Part shown: piece by piece, positions 31,949-41,028 of the stretch
Numbering within the stretch: position 1 is the first letter of the stretch
How the letters are laid out: each line of letters opens with the position of its first letter
DNA from: Thalassobaculum litoreum DSM 18839
GTDB taxonomy: Bacteria > Pseudomonadota > Alphaproteobacteria > Thalassobaculales > Thalassobaculaceae
Length of the DNA stretch: 64,000 bases
Reading direction: 5' to 3'
NCBI RefSeq assembly: GCF_900102465.1
Contig: NZ_FNBW01000002.1
Coordinates: 248,001 to 312,000, forward strand
Program-made: the position numbers and the translations under genes
Notes under the pieces: model-generated
Database searches by the model: none
What the model was told of the DNA's origin: nothing
The model's input: only the letters and a program-made list of their open reading frames with translations

Positions 31949-33145
31949 ATGGCCCTCAGACTTCTGATCCTCGTCCTGTGTGCCGGCAGCATCATGGGCA
32001 TCGCCATCGGCTTCCGGCAGGGGCTTGGCCTCTACCTGCCCTTCCTCAGCGATGAGTTCGGCGGGCGGGAGACCTTCGCGCTGGCCATGGGCCTGATGAA
32101 CCTGTGCTGGGGGCTCGGGGCGCCCATCGCCGGTGCGATTGCCGACCGCTACGGGCCGGGTCGGGTGGCGGCGGCCGGCGGCCTCGCCTACGCGCTCGGG
32201 CTCTGGCTGATGGTTATCGGCGGCGCGGACGGGCTGCTGGCAGGCGGCGTGCTCATCGGGCTCGGGCTCAGCGGCAGCGGCTTCACGGTCCTGCTCGGTG
32301 CGGTCGGACGGGCGGCACCGCCGGAGCAGCGCGGCAAGGCGCTCGGTCTGGCGGCGATGGGCGGATCCCTGGGCCAGTTCCTCGCCCTGCCCTATGTCCA
32401 TTTCCTGATCGACGGCACCGGTTGGCAGACCAGCCTGCTGATCTTGGCCGCCTCGGCCCTGCTGATCGTCCCCCTGGCGCTCGGCACCGCCGGCCGGCCA
32501 GCCGAGAGCCCGGACGGCCAGAGCCTGGATGGCCAGACCGAGAGCGGCCAGAGCATGGGCGACGCCTTCTCACAGGGCCTGGCGTCCCGGGATTTCTGGC
32601 TGCTGAACAGCGGTTTCTTCGTCTGCGGCTTCCACCTGGCGTTCGTCGCCATCCATCTGCCGGCCTATCTGTCCGACCGCGGCTTCGAGCACTGGCTAGG
32701 AGCGGCGGCCCTGACCGTCATCGGCTTCGCCAACATCATCGGCAGCTACGTCTGCGGCGCCCTGGGCGATCGGTACATGAAGAAGAACGTGCTGGCCGTC
32801 CTGTACCTGATCCGCGCCGCCGTCTTCGCCGGCTTCCTGATCCTGCCGATGACCCCTGCCATGGTTCTGGTGCTCGCCGGACTGCTGGGGCTGACCTGGC
32901 TCGGCACGGTCCCGCTCACCAGCGGGCTGGTCGGCACGATCTTCGGCATCCGCTATATGTCGATGATGTTCGGGCTGGTCTTTGTCGGCCACCAGATCGG
33001 CAGCTTTCTCGGCGCCTGGATCGGCGGTGTAGCCTTCGACGTCTTCCAGTCCTACGACGTGATGTGGCAGCTCAGCGTCGCGCTTGGCGTTCTCTCGGCC
33101 GTGCTGCACTGGCCGATTCGCGAGGTCCGGCTGCTCTCCGCGTGA
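31949..33145 (+). CDS. MFS transporter
   Basis: A 398-residue major facilitator with 12 predicted helices in two halves. The inter-helix 2-3 motif appears as AGAIADRYGPGR and, in the second half, CGALGDRYMKKN. The cytoplasmic linker between helices 6 and 7 carries a short Asp-Gly-Gln repeat (DGQSLDGQTESGQS). ATG 31949 has GGAG 9 bp upstream; the ATG at 31944 opens only a very short frame. Divergent from a LysR regulator that probably controls it. The substrate is unknown; the fold resembles oxalate/formate or monocarboxylate-type MFS proteins, but this is weak. The stop is one base from the end of the DUF2062 gene. Confidence 0.9.
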   Translation: MALRLLILVLCAGSIMGIAIGFRQGLGLYLPFLSDEFGGRETFALAMGLMNLCWGLGAPIAGAIADRYGPGRVAAAGGLAYALGLWLMVIGGADGLLAGGVLIGLGLSGSGFTVLLGAVGRAAPPEQRGKALGLAAMGGSLGQFLALPYVHFLIDGTGWQTSLLILAASALLIVPLALGTAGRPAESPDGQSLDGQTESGQSMGDAFSQGLASRDFWLLNSGFFVCGFHLAFVAIHLPAYLSDRGFEHWLGAAALTVIGFANIIGSYVCGALGDRYMKKNVLAVLYLIRAAVFAGFLILPMTPAMVLVLAGLLGLTWLGTVPLTSGLVGTIFGIRYMSMMFGLVFVGHQIGSFLGAWIGGVAFDVFQSYDVMWQLSVALGVLSAVLHWPIREVRLLSA

Positions 33146-33146
33146 C

Positions 33147-33761
33147 CTATTGGGCGGATTGGATGGACTGGGCGGCGCGCAGTTCCTGCTCCCGGCGCCG
33201 GCGGGCGAGCTCCAGCAGACGGACCCGACGGCGCTGCGCGCGGGCCTCCAGCAGCCGCTCGATCACCCGACCGAGAAAGTAGCCGGCGGGCAGGCCGGCG
33301 ACCATGAAGGGCACAGAGCCGAGCAGAATGGCGCCGGTGCCCTCACCGAGCGCGAAAATGAAGTCCTTGATATGCTCGGCGTCCTTGAACTCGACCAAGC
33401 TGGAGCAGGTCATCGCCTGGCAGCCGATCCAGTAGTAGAAGGTATAGGTCGGCACCATGGTCAGCGGGTTGACCACCAGCGACCCGACCAGGGCGATCAC
33501 CCAGTCGAACATCGCCGGGCGCCAGAACCGGTTGCAGACCAGCGCGATCACGAAGCACAGCACCGCCTGCAGCCCGACGGTCGGGGAAAAGCCGACCGCC
33601 ATGCCCATGCACATGGATCGCGAGATCACACCGGGAGACATGCTGGTCCTGCGCCACTGACGCAGGATCTTGCCCACCATTCTGATCTGCAATCGCCGCA
33701 CGCGCCTCACCCCGGAACCAACAACGCTGGCGAACCTATATTTGCGATCCGCTCGAAACAA
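33147..33761 (-). CDS. DUF2062 membrane protein
   Basis: A 204-residue protein with a basic N-terminus, two or three hydrophobic segments (about residues 48-75, 82-110 and 146-166) and a long basic coiled-coil tail (RAQRRRVRLLELARRRREQE). MGMAVGFSPTVGLQAVL and the NPLTMVPTY loop are DUF2062 signatures. The function is unknown. The start is uncertain: TTG 33761, an in-frame GTG near 33710 and ATG 33680 are all possible and none has a strong ribosome-binding site. It converges with the MFS gene and is divergent from mobB. Confidence 0.85.
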   Translation of the reverse strand: MFRADRKYRFASVVGSGVRRVRRLQIRMVGKILRQWRRTSMSPGVISRSMCMGMAVGFSPTVGLQAVLCFVIALVCNRFWRPAMFDWVIALVGSLVVNPLTMVPTYTFYYWIGCQAMTCSSLVEFKDAEHIKDFIFALGEGTGAILLGSVPFMVAGLPAGYFLGRVIERLLEARAQRRRVRLLELARRRREQELRAAQSIQSAQ

Positions 33762-33802
33762 CCTTATCCAAGCATTTATGTCGAACTCGTAAATCCGGTA
33801 CG

Positions 33803-34315
33803 ATGAAACGCGTGTTTGGGATTGCCGGCTGGTCCGGCAGTGGGAAAACGACCCTGCTTCGGGCGCTCATTCCGGCTCTCTGCGAAGGTGGGGTTACCGT
33901 GTCTACGATCAAGCACGCACATCACGATTTCGACATCGATCGGCCGGGCAAGGACAGCTACCTGCACCGCACCGCCGGTGCCCACGAGGTGATGATCAGT
34001 TCCGGCCACCGTTTCGCGCTGATGCACGAGCTGCGCGACGCGCCGGAACCGACCCTGGCCGAACTCGTCGACCGGCTGGGGCCGGTCGACATCGTGCTGG
34101 TCGAAGGCTTCAAGTTCGACCCCGTGCCCAAACTTGAAGTTCATCGCCCCGCCCTCGGCAAGCCGCCGATCTGGCCGGGCGAGCCCCATATCGTCGCCAT
34201 CGCCGCCGATGTCCCCCTGCCGAACTGCGAGCGCCCCGTCTTCGGTCTTGATGACATCGCCTCGATCGCCGCCATGGTGCTCGACAGGGCCGCAGAAATG
34301 GAAGCGACTCAATGA
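33803..34315 (+). CDS. mobB: Molybdopterin-guanine dinucleotide biosynthesis adaptor MobB
   Basis: A 170-residue GTP-binding protein that assists attachment of GMP to molybdopterin. The P-loop GWSGSGKTTLL (residues 9-19), the STIKHAHHDFDIDRPGKDSY block, and the Walker-B-like IVLVEGFK are all diagnostic. It heads a four-gene molybdenum-cofactor run (mobB-moeA-moaD-moaE); the stop overlaps the moeA start (ATGA). MobA is not in the window. The nearest Mo enzyme is at 50231-52288. Confidence 0.95.
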   Translation: MKRVFGIAGWSGSGKTTLLRALIPALCEGGVTVSTIKHAHHDFDIDRPGKDSYLHRTAGAHEVMISSGHRFALMHELRDAPEPTLAELVDRLGPVDIVLVEGFKFDPVPKLEVHRPALGKPPIWPGEPHIVAIAADVPLPNCERPVFGLDDIASIAAMVLDRAAEMEATQ

Positions 34316-35571
34316 CGCGGCTGGCCGACGACTGCTTCGCCGCCGATCCCGTCCCGCTGACGGTGGAGGCGGCGCTGGAGCGGATCCGCGACCGGCTGCA
34401 GGCGGTGACCGGCACCGAGACCGTGCCCCTGGACGCCGGCCTGGACCGGGTGCTGGCCGAGGACGTGGTGTCGCCGATCGACGTCCCGCCCCACGACAAT
34501 GCGGCGGTCGACGGCTACGCGGTGCGGTCCGCCGACCTCGCGCCCGGCGGCGGCGAGATGGCGGTGGCCGGGCGGGTGGCGGCGGGGCATCCGCTGGACC
34601 GGACGCCCTCGGCCGGGGCGGCGCTGCGGATCTTCACCGGCGCGCCCGTTCCCGAGGGATTCGACACGGTGGTCATGCAGGAGGACTGCTGGGAGAGCGA
34701 CGGCCGGGTGCGGCTGCCGGTCGGCCTGCGCCCCGGGGCCAATGTCCGGCTGCGGGGCGAGGATGTGCGACGCGGCGCGGTATCGCTTGCCGCCGGACGA
34801 CGGCTCGGCCCGGGTGATCTCGGCCTCGCGGCCTCGATCGGCCGCACCGCGCTGACGGTGCGCAAGCGCCTGCGGGTGGCCGTCGCCTCGACCGGCGACG
34901 AGGTCACCGAGCCGGGCGAGGACCTGCGCCCCGGCGCCGTCTTCGACGCCAACCGCCACACGGTGAAGGCCCTGCTCGCCCGGCTCGGCTGCGCCGTCAC
35001 CGATCTCGGCATCCTGGAGGACGACGCCGGCACCATTGCCCGGTCGCTGGCGGCGGCGGCGGAAGACCACGACGTGGTGATGACCTCCGGCGGGGTATCG
35101 ACCGGCGAGGAGGATCACGTCCGCGCCGCCGTCGCCGCCCATGGCCGGATCGACGCCTGGCGGCTGTCGGTGAAGCCGGGCCGGCCGGTCGCCCTCGGCG
35201 TGATCGGCGGCCGCGCCTTCATCGGCCTGCCGGGCAATCCGGTCGCCGCCGTCGTCGCTTTTGTGACCTTGGCCCGGCCGGTGCTGCTGGCGCTGGCAGG
35301 CGCGCGGATCGCGGCACCGGCCCGCTACCCCGTGACGGCCGGCTTCAGCCATGCGAAAAAGCCCGGACGCCGCGAGTTCCTGCGGGTGCGCCTGGAGCCG
35401 GGCCTGGAGCTGGGCCGGCCGCCGGTCGCGGTGAAGGCCGGCCCCGATGGCTCCGGTATTCTGTCCGCCCTGGCCGCCGCCGACGGGCTGATCGACCTGG
35501 GCGAGGACTCCGAGGGGCTGGCGAAGGGGGAGACGGCCGCCTATCTGCCGTTCAACGAGGTGATGCGATGA
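34312..35571 (+). CDS. moeA: Molybdopterin molybdenumtransferase MoeA
   Basis: The enzyme inserts molybdate into molybdopterin. The 419 residues show VPPHDNAAVDGYAV, FTGAPVPEGFDTVVMQED, the STGDEVTEPGE motif, the MTSGGVSTGEEDHV loop (molybdate/MPT site) and the GLPGNPVAAVV motif before the C-terminal beta-barrel domain. It starts inside the mobB stop and its own stop overlaps the moaD ATG (ATGA), so all are translationally coupled. Confidence 0.96.
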   Translation: MTRLADDCFAADPVPLTVEAALERIRDRLQAVTGTETVPLDAGLDRVLAEDVVSPIDVPPHDNAAVDGYAVRSADLAPGGGEMAVAGRVAAGHPLDRTPSAGAALRIFTGAPVPEGFDTVVMQEDCWESDGRVRLPVGLRPGANVRLRGEDVRRGAVSLAAGRRLGPGDLGLAASIGRTALTVRKRLRVAVASTGDEVTEPGEDLRPGAVFDANRHTVKALLARLGCAVTDLGILEDDAGTIARSLAAAAEDHDVVMTSGGVSTGEEDHVRAAVAAHGRIDAWRLSVKPGRPVALGVIGGRAFIGLPGNPVAAVVAFVTLARPVLLALAGARIAAPARYPVTAGFSHAKKPGRREFLRVRLEPGLELGRPPVAVKAGPDGSGILSALAAADGLIDLGEDSEGLAKGETAAYLPFNEVMR

Positions 35572-35819
35572 AACTGATGTATTTCGCCTGGGTGCGCCAG
35601 CGCATCGGCGCCGCGAGCGAGACCGTCGAGGCCCCGGCCGAGGCGGCCACGGTGGAGGGTCTGGTCGCCTGGCTGAAGACCCGCGGCCCCGGTTACGCGG
35701 AGGCGTTCAAGGACACCCGCGCCATCCGTTACGCGGTGAACCAGGAGTATGTCGAGCCGACCCACCCGGTGGCGTCGGGCGACGAGGTCGCCTTCTTCCC
35801 GCCGGTGACCGGAGGCTGA
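35568..35819 (+). CDS. moaD: Molybdopterin synthase sulfur-carrier subunit MoaD
   Basis: An 83-residue ubiquitin-fold protein that carries the sulfur for the dithiolene as a C-terminal thiocarboxylate. It ends with the obligatory Gly-Gly (FFPPVTGG). FAWVRQRIG at the start and YAVNQEYV in the middle are family-typical. It overlaps moeA by four bases and ends 2 bp before moaE, its catalytic partner. Confidence 0.95.
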   Translation: MKLMYFAWVRQRIGAASETVEAPAEAATVEGLVAWLKTRGPGYAEAFKDTRAIRYAVNQEYVEPTHPVASGDEVAFFPPVTGG

Positions 35820-35821
35820 CC

Positions 35822-36271
35822 ATGGCCGTCCGCGTCCAGGAGGAGGATTTCGACATCGGCCGCGAGCTGGCCGCGCTGACCGCCGGCAATCACGCCATCG
35901 GTGGGCTCGGCGTGTTTGTCGGCCTGGTGCGCGACATCGCCGGCGGCCAGTCGGTGAGTGCCATGTCGCTGGAGCACTATCCCGGCATGACCGAGCGGCA
36001 GCTCGAGGAGATCGAGCGCGAGGCCCATGCCCGCTGGCCGCTGGACGCGAGCCTGATCATCCACCGGGTCGGCGACCTGGCCCCCGGCGACAACATCGTG
36101 CTGGTCGCCTGCGCCTCCGCCCACCGCCAGGCCGCCCTGGACGCCACCGGCTTTCTCATTGACTGGCTGAAGACCAGGGCGCCGTTCTGGAAACGCGAGG
36201 ACACACCGGACGGCGCGCGCTGGGTCGATGCCCGCGAAGCCGACGACACGGCCGCCGCCCGCTGGGGCTGA
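35822..36271 (+). CDS. moaE: Molybdopterin synthase catalytic subunit MoaE
   Basis: The catalytic subunit that converts cyclic pyranopterin monophosphate to molybdopterin using sulfur from MoaD. The 149 residues include GLGVFVGLVRDIAGG, LEHYPGMTERQ, IIHRVGDLAPGDNIVLV, and the catalytic lysine region DWLKTRAPFWKRED. It is the last gene of the mobB-moeA-moaD-moaE run; the next gene starts 93 bp later. Confidence 0.96.
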   Translation: MAVRVQEEDFDIGRELAALTAGNHAIGGLGVFVGLVRDIAGGQSVSAMSLEHYPGMTERQLEEIEREAHARWPLDASLIIHRVGDLAPGDNIVLVACASAHRQAALDATGFLIDWLKTRAPFWKREDTPDGARWVDAREADDTAAARWG

Positions 36272-36364
36272 GCGACCTTCCCCGGACGCCCCCTTCCGCG
36301 GATTGCCAACCGGCTCTCTCCAATCGAAGATCGGTCGATCGAACCGACGGTTGAGGAAAGATGC

Positions 36365-37105
36365 ATGCGCATTGCGGCCATTGCCGACATTCACGGGAAC
36401 CACTTGGCGCTCCAGGCCGTGCTGGCCGATATCGCGCGGGTCGGGGTCGATCTGACGGTCAATCTGGGCGACCACCTGAGTGCGCCGCTGGAGGCGGGCA
36501 AGACCGCCGACCTGCTGTTGGCGACCGACATGATCTCGATCCGCGGCAACCACGACCGCTGGATCCTGGAGAAGACGCCGCAGCAGATGGGAGCGTCGGA
36601 TCGCTGGGCCCATGATCAGCTCACCGAGGCGCACAAGACCTGGCTCGCCGCCCTGCCCGCGACCCGGACCGTGGAGGATCGGATCTTCCTATGTCACGGC
36701 ACCCCGGCCGACGACACCACCTACTGGCTGGAGCGGGTGCTGGACGGCGGCATGACCATGAACCGGATCGACGCGATCGAGGCGGCGGCGTCGGGGATCG
36801 ACGTCCCGCTGCTGCTCTGCGCCCATAGCCACATCCCACGGGCGGTGCGCCTGTCGGACGGGCGGTTGGTGGTGAACCCCGGCAGCGTCGGCTGCCCCGG
36901 CTACGAAGACCCCACACCGCCCAATCCGCATGTCATGCAGGCCGGCACCCCCGATGCCGCCTATGCGATCCTCGAGGAGGCCGGCGGCCGCTGGAGCGTG
37001 ACCTTCCGCCAGGTGCCCTACGACAATCAGGCGATGTCCCGCCTGGCGGCCGAGCGGGGCAACAAGGCCTGGGCCAGCGCGCTGGACAGCGGCTGGATCC
37101 GGTAG
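36365..37105 (+). CDS. Metallophosphoesterase (YfcE/MPP-type)
   Basis: A 246-residue calcineurin-like phosphoesterase. The metal and phosphate ligands are in order: ADIHGN (D-x-H), NLGDH (GD), IRGNHDRW (GNHD), FLCHGTP, and CAHSHIPR with VVNPGSVGCPGY. The AHSH variant in place of GHTH is common in the YfcE/Mre11-like single-domain group. It is probably a cytoplasmic phosphodiesterase or phosphatase; the substrate is unknown. It ends close to a palindromic repeat between it and the convergent clpA gene. Confidence 0.9.
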   Translation: MRIAAIADIHGNHLALQAVLADIARVGVDLTVNLGDHLSAPLEAGKTADLLLATDMISIRGNHDRWILEKTPQQMGASDRWAHDQLTEAHKTWLAALPATRTVEDRIFLCHGTPADDTTYWLERVLDGGMTMNRIDAIEAAASGIDVPLLLCAHSHIPRAVRLSDGRLVVNPGSVGCPGYEDPTPPNPHVMQAGTPDAAYAILEEAGGRWSVTFRQVPYDNQAMSRLAAERGNKAWASALDSGWIR

Positions 37106-37130
37106 CAGCGTACCTCCCTTCCCTGACCTT

Positions 37131-37164
37131 CCCCGTCGTCCTGACGCACGTCAGGATGACGGGG
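37131..37164. repeat. Family B palindrome (CCTGACGCACGTCAGG core)
   Basis: A 34-bp inverted repeat from CCCCGTCGTCC to GGATGACGGGG with one G-T mismatch. It lies between the 3' ends of the phosphoesterase gene and clpA and could end transcription both ways. Related copies occur at 62849-62999. Confidence 0.75.
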
Positions 37165-37235
37165 GAGCTGGTCAATCGAAACGGCCCCCTCCCGTGGGGG
37201 AGAGGGCCGCGAACTTGGTGTCAGGAGAACCCGGC

Positions 37236-39596
37236 CTAGTCGACCAGTTCCTCGACCTTGCCGGTGTCCTTGCCGCCGCCACCGCCCTTGCGGCCCTTGG
37301 TCTTGGTCGGCTTTTCCGGCTTCTCCGGGGTCGGGTCGTCGTCGAAGTCGAAGGCCAGCTTGCCGTCGACCAGGCCGATGCGGACCACCCCGCCCTTGAC
37401 CAGGCGGCCGAACAGCAGTTCCTCGGCCAGGGGCTTCTTGATGTGCTCCTGGATGATCCGCGACAGCGGCCGCGCCCCATAGAGCCGGTCGTACCCCTTC
37501 TCGCCGAGCCAGGCACGGGCCTGCTGACTCGCCTCGATCGTCACGCCGCGGTCGGCAAGCTGGGCCTCCAGCTGGATCAGGAACTTGTCCACGACCCGGC
37601 TGATGACCTCCGGTCCCAGGGCCTTGAAGCCGACGATGGCGTCGAGGCGGTTGCGGAACTCCGGCGTGAACATCCGGTTGATCGCCTCGGTGTCGTCGCC
37701 CTCGCGCTGCGACCGTGCGAAGCCGATGGCTTCCTTGGCGAGATCGGCGGCGCCCGCGTTCGTGGTCATGATCAGGATCACGTTACGGAAATCGACGTTC
37801 TTGCCGTTGTGGTCGGTCAACTTGCCGTGATCCATGACCTGCAGCAGCACGTTGAACAGGTCGGGATGCGCCTTCTCGATCTCGTCGAGCAGCAGCACGC
37901 AGTGCGGATGCTGGTCGATCTGGTCGGTCAGAAGGCCGCCCTGGTCGAAGCCGACATAGCCCGGAGGCGCGCCGATCAGGCGGCTGACCGAGTGCCGCTC
38001 CATATACTCCGACATGTCGAAGCGGATCAGCTCCACACCCATGATCAGGGCGAGCTGGCGGGCCACCTCGGTCTTGCCGACGCCGGTCGGGCCGGAGAAC
38101 AGGTAGTTGCCGATCGGTTTGTCGGCTTCGCGCAGACCGGCACGGGCCAGCTTGATCGCCGTGGACAGGGACGAGATCGCCTCGTCCTGGCCGAACACCA
38201 CCGTCTTCAGATCGCGCTCCAGGTTGGCGAGCACGGTCTTGTCGTCGGTCGACACGCTCTTCGGCGGGATGCGGGCGATCTTGGCGACGATGTCCTCGAC
38301 CTCCTTCACGCCGATGGTCTTGCGGCGCTTCGACGGCGAGACCAGCATCTGCGCGGCACCGACCTCGTCGATCACGTCGATCGCCTTGTCCGGCAGCTTG
38401 CGGTCGCCGATGTACTTGGCCGACAGCTCCACCGCGGTCTTCAGCGCGTCGTTGGTGTAGCGGACCTTGTGGTGCTCCTCGTAGTAGGGCTTCAGGCCCT
38501 TGAGGATCTTGATCGCGTCCGGGATCGACGGCTCGTTGACGTCGATCTTCTGGAACCGGCGCACCAGGGCGCGGTCCTTCTCGAAGTAGCTGCGGTACTC
38601 CTTGTAGGTGGTCGAGCCGATGCAGCGCAGGCCGCCCGACTGCAGCGCAGGCTTCAGCAGGTTGGAGGCGTCCATCGCCCCGCCGCTGGTCGCCCCGGCG
38701 CCGATCACCGTGTGGATCTCGTCGATGAACAGCACCGCCTGCGGGTTCTGCTCCAACTCGTTGACGACGGCCTTCAGCCGCTCCTCGAAATCGCCGCGGT
38801 AGCGGGTGCCGGCGAGCAGCGCGCCCATGTCGAGCGAGAAGATCTGGGCGTCGATCAGCACTTCCGGCACGTCGCCGTCGACGATGCGCTTGGCCAGCCC
38901 CTCGGCGATGGCGGTCTTGCCGACGCCCGGATCGCCCACATAGAGCGGGTTGTTCTTGGTACGGCGGCAAAGGATCTGGATCGTGCGCTCGACCTCGTGC
39001 TCGCGGCCGATCAGCGGGTCGATCTTGCCGGACGCGGCCTTCTTGTTCAGGTCGACGCAATAGGCGTCCAGCGCCTCGTGGCCCTGCTTGTTGACCTGCT
39101 CGCCCTTGGACTCCTCGTCGGCTCCGTCGACCGAGCGCTTGGGCTCGGCCTGCTGCTGGCCGTGGACCTTGGCGATGCCGTGGCTGATGTAGCTGACCGC
39201 GTCGAAGCGGGTCATCTCCTGCTCCTGCAGGAAGAACACCGCATGGCTCTCGCGCTCGGACAGGAGGGCGACCAGCACATTGGCGCCGGTGACCTCCTCG
39301 CGGCCGGACGACTGCACATGGATCACCGCGCGCTGGACCACGCGCTGGAACCCGGCGGTCGGCTTGGCTTCCTCGAGCGCACTGCCGACCAGGCCGTTGA
39401 GCTCGGTGTCGATGTAGGTGATCAGGTCGTCACGCAATTTGGTGACGTCCACACCGCAGGCCTTGAGAACGGCGAGCGCATCCTGATCGTCCGTCAGCGA
39501 GAGCAGCAGGTGCTCCAGCGTGGCGTACTCATGGCGCTTCTCGTTCGCAAGGCCGAGGGCGCGGTGCAGGCTCTCTTCGAGGTTCTTCGACAGCAT
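37236..39596 (-). CDS. clpA: ATP-dependent Clp protease ATP-binding subunit ClpA
   Basis: The AAA+ unfoldase that feeds substrates to ClpP. The 786 residues contain the N-terminal double repeat ([20 protein letters not shown]), AAA module 1 with Walker [16 protein letters not shown] and Walker [16 protein letters not shown], the D2 module with [15 protein letters not shown] and [13 protein letters not shown], and a C-terminal sensor-2 region ending in a Lys/Gly-rich tail. The start at 39596 ([10 protein letters not shown]) is supported by homology; the longer open frame to 39758 overlaps clpS. It lies 4 bp after clpS, the adaptor for N-end-rule substrates, and forms an operon with it. Confidence 0.97.
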   Translation of the reverse strand: MLSKNLEESLHRALGLANEKRHEYATLEHLLLSLTDDQDALAVLKACGVDVTKLRDDLITYIDTELNGLVGSALEEAKPTAGFQRVVQRAVIHVQSSGREEVTGANVLVALLSERESHAVFFLQEQEMTRFDAVSYISHGIAKVHGQQQAEPKRSVDGADEESKGEQVNKQGHEALDAYCVDLNKKAASGKIDPLIGREHEVERTIQILCRRTKNNPLYVGDPGVGKTAIAEGLAKRIVDGDVPEVLIDAQIFSLDMGALLAGTRYRGDFEERLKAVVNELEQNPQAVLFIDEIHTVIGAGATSGGAMDASNLLKPALQSGGLRCIGSTTYKEYRSYFEKDRALVRRFQKIDVNEPSIPDAIKILKGLKPYYEEHHKVRYTNDALKTAVELSAKYIGDRKLPDKAIDVIDEVGAAQMLVSPSKRRKTIGVKEVEDIVAKIARIPPKSVSTDDKTVLANLERDLKTVVFGQDEAISSLSTAIKLARAGLREADKPIGNYLFSGPTGVGKTEVARQLALIMGVELIRFDMSEYMERHSVSRLIGAPPGYVGFDQGGLLTDQIDQHPHCVLLLDEIEKAHPDLFNVLLQVMDHGKLTDHNGKNVDFRNVILIMTTNAGAADLAKEAIGFARSQREGDDTEAINRMFTPEFRNRLDAIVGFKALGPEVISRVVDKFLIQLEAQLADRGVTIEASQQARAWLGEKGYDRLYGARPLSRIIQEHIKKPLAEELLFGRLVKGGVVRIGLVDGKLAFDFDDDPTPEKPEKPTKTKGRKGGGGGKDTGKVEELVD

Positions 39597-39600
39597 GTCG

Positions 39601-39927
39601 TCAATCTTTCTCCAAGGTGCACTGCAAAGGATGGTGATGCTGACGCGCGAAGTCCATGACCTGCGTGACCTTGGTCTCGGCCACCTCGTAGGTGAAGACC
39701 CCGCACACCCCCACCCCGCGCTGGTGTACGTGCAGCATGATGCGGGTCGCTTCTTCACGATTCTTATTGAAGAATCTTTCCAACACGTGAACGACGAACT
39801 CCATCGGAGTGTAATCGTCGTTCAGCATGATGACCTTGTACATCGACGGTTTCTTGGTCTTCGGACGCGTCTTAACGACCACGCCGGTGTTGGTGCCGTT
39901 GCCGTTTCCGCGATCGTCGTCACTCAT
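39601..39927 (-). CDS. clpS: ATP-dependent Clp protease adaptor ClpS
   Basis: A 108-residue adaptor that delivers N-degron proteins to ClpA. The core [20 protein letters not shown] holds the Asn-Asp-Asp pocket for the N-terminal residue, followed by the [21 protein letters not shown] segment that contacts ClpA and the pocket. About 28 mostly polar residues precede the core. The ATG at 39927 is preferred; the open frame runs further to 40200 without conserved sequence. It is 4 bp upstream of clpA and downstream of a phasin gene that ends in a hairpin. Confidence 0.96.
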   Translation of the reverse strand: MSDDDRGNGNGTNTGVVVKTRPKTKKPSMYKVIMLNDDYTPMEFVVHVLERFFNKNREEATRIMLHVHQRGVGVCGVFTYEVAETKVTQVMDFARQHHHPLQCTLEKD

Positions 39928-40111
39928 TCTAAACCCGTGGGCGTCTGGTGATATCCCCGGCGTTCGGCAGCCCCCGGCCGCCGAAAGGTGCGCGGCCGTG
40001 GAACCGCGCAGGCGGCGCCGCTCCCTTGAGAATATGAGATTCAACCGCCCCGGGGGAAGGGGGCGCAGTGGCACTTGGGTCAATTCGCCGGCAGCACCGG
40101 CCAGAACGCGC

Positions 40112-40142
40112 AGAGGCCCGGGCGATAACCGCCCGGGCCTCT
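40112..40142 (-). terminator. Strong hairpin after the phasin gene
   Basis: A perfect 13-bp stem (AGAGGCCCGGGCG and complement) with loop ATAAC lies 47 bp after the phasin stop. There is no T-tract, but stability is high, so it probably ends the phasin transcript before clpS. Confidence 0.6.
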
Positions 40143-40189
40143 GATGCTCAATGGCTATGGCGGGCGCGCCGCAGCGCGCACCGGCCGTC

Positions 40190-40714
40190 TTAGGCGGCAA
40201 CCTTCGAGATGCTGACCACGGTCTCGTCGACCCGGGCCTTGATCGGCTCGATCGCCTCGTTGGCGGTCTTCACCGACATCTCGGAGAGCTTGGTGCTCTC
40301 GGCGACGAAGCTGTCGAAGGACGACTTGGCGAAATCGCTCTGCATTTCGACGATCTCGTTGACGCTCTTCGCGCCCATCACCTTCTTCGAGAAGTCGACG
40401 CCGGCGTCGACGGAGGTCTGGGTGTAGGTGAACCAGGCCTTGGAGACGTCCTCGAAGCCCTTGGTCATGATGCCGAAGGACTTGGTGATCGCATCGTAGT
40501 TCGCCTGGGAGTAGGTCGCGTACTGATCGTAGCCCTTGAACGCGGCGGCCGAGGCCTTCTCCATGTTCTCCTTGGCGACGGTCACGGCCTGGTCGAAATT
40601 CTTCTGGCCGGTCTCTTGAGTCAGCTTGGTCATCTTTTCCATGGTCTCCTTACCAGCGGCGACGGCTGCGTCGACCGGCGTGGCACTGCGTGCAGTGGTT
40701 TTCTTCGTGGTCAT
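40190..40714 (-). CDS. Phasin-family protein (PHA granule-associated)
   Basis: A 174-residue amphipathic helical protein that coats polyhydroxyalkanoate granules. Phasin_2 features include the [20 protein letters not shown] and [18 protein letters not shown] repeats and [20 protein letters not shown] near the C-terminus. The Lys/Thr-rich N-terminus ([10 protein letters not shown]) is typical. ATG 40714 has GGAG 6-7 bp upstream. Two TGC-N3-GCA palindromes flank its probable promoter, as expected for a PhaR-regulated phasin. No PHA synthase or phaR gene is in the window. Confidence 0.92.
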   Translation of the reverse strand: MTTKKTTARSATPVDAAVAAGKETMEKMTKLTQETGQKNFDQAVTVAKENMEKASAAAFKGYDQYATYSQANYDAITKSFGIMTKGFEDVSKAWFTYTQTSVDAGVDFSKKVMGAKSVNEIVEMQSDFAKSSFDSFVAESTKLSEMSVKTANEAIEPIKARVDETVVSISKVAA

Positions 40715-40767
40715 CTGTCTCTCCATTCGGTCGATGGCGCGTCGCGATCCGGATACGGGATCCGGAA

Positions 40768-40782
40768 TTGTGCATCGCAACA
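40768..40782. promoter_or_regulatory. Candidate PhaR operator, proximal
   Basis: TTGTGC-ATC-GCAACA: one mismatch from the perfect palindrome at 40826. Core TGC-N3-GCA agrees with published PhaR sites (CTGC-N3-GCAG). It overlaps the expected transcription start of the phasin gene. Confidence 0.45.
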
Positions 40783-40789
40783 TGACCGA

Positions 40790-40817
40790 TATGTAGGAAA
40801 TCCGGCGAAAGGGTCAA
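40790..40817 (-). promoter_or_regulatory. Probable phasin promoter
   Basis: On the minus strand TTGACC (40817-40812, 5 of 6 to TTGACA) and TACATA (40795-40790, 3 of 6) are 16 bp apart. The promoter lies between the two palindromes at 40768 and 40826. Confidence 0.45.
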
Positions 40818-40825
40818 GGGATTTT

Positions 40826-40840
40826 TTGTGCACCGCACAA
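40826..40840. promoter_or_regulatory. Candidate PhaR operator, distal
   Basis: The perfect palindrome TTGTGC-ACC-GCACAA lies just upstream of the phasin -35 box. With the proximal copy it is the main content of the 314-bp stretch between the phasin and carboxypeptidase genes (40715-41028); I see no gene there. Confidence 0.5.
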
Positions 40841-41028
40841 TAAACTCCCGCAACGCAGCAGAACGAGAGACCCAGCGACCCGGGGCCTCGGCAAACTCGT
40901 GATACTGAATCAATCGGTTATGGACAGAAGCTCATGCGACGTCTAGGGTACTGTCTGTTGATTCGGTGGTCGCAGCGTCGACCCCAGTTCCGTTCGAGCC
41001 CCAGCCCAAACGGCAATGGAGTGCACGC

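Noticed and set aside
33803-36271. Mo-cofactor run as a new system
   Set aside because: All four genes are well known and in a normal order.
37194-39659. An 821-codon open frame antisense to clpA
   Set aside because: Same composition artefact; clpA is fully supported by motifs.
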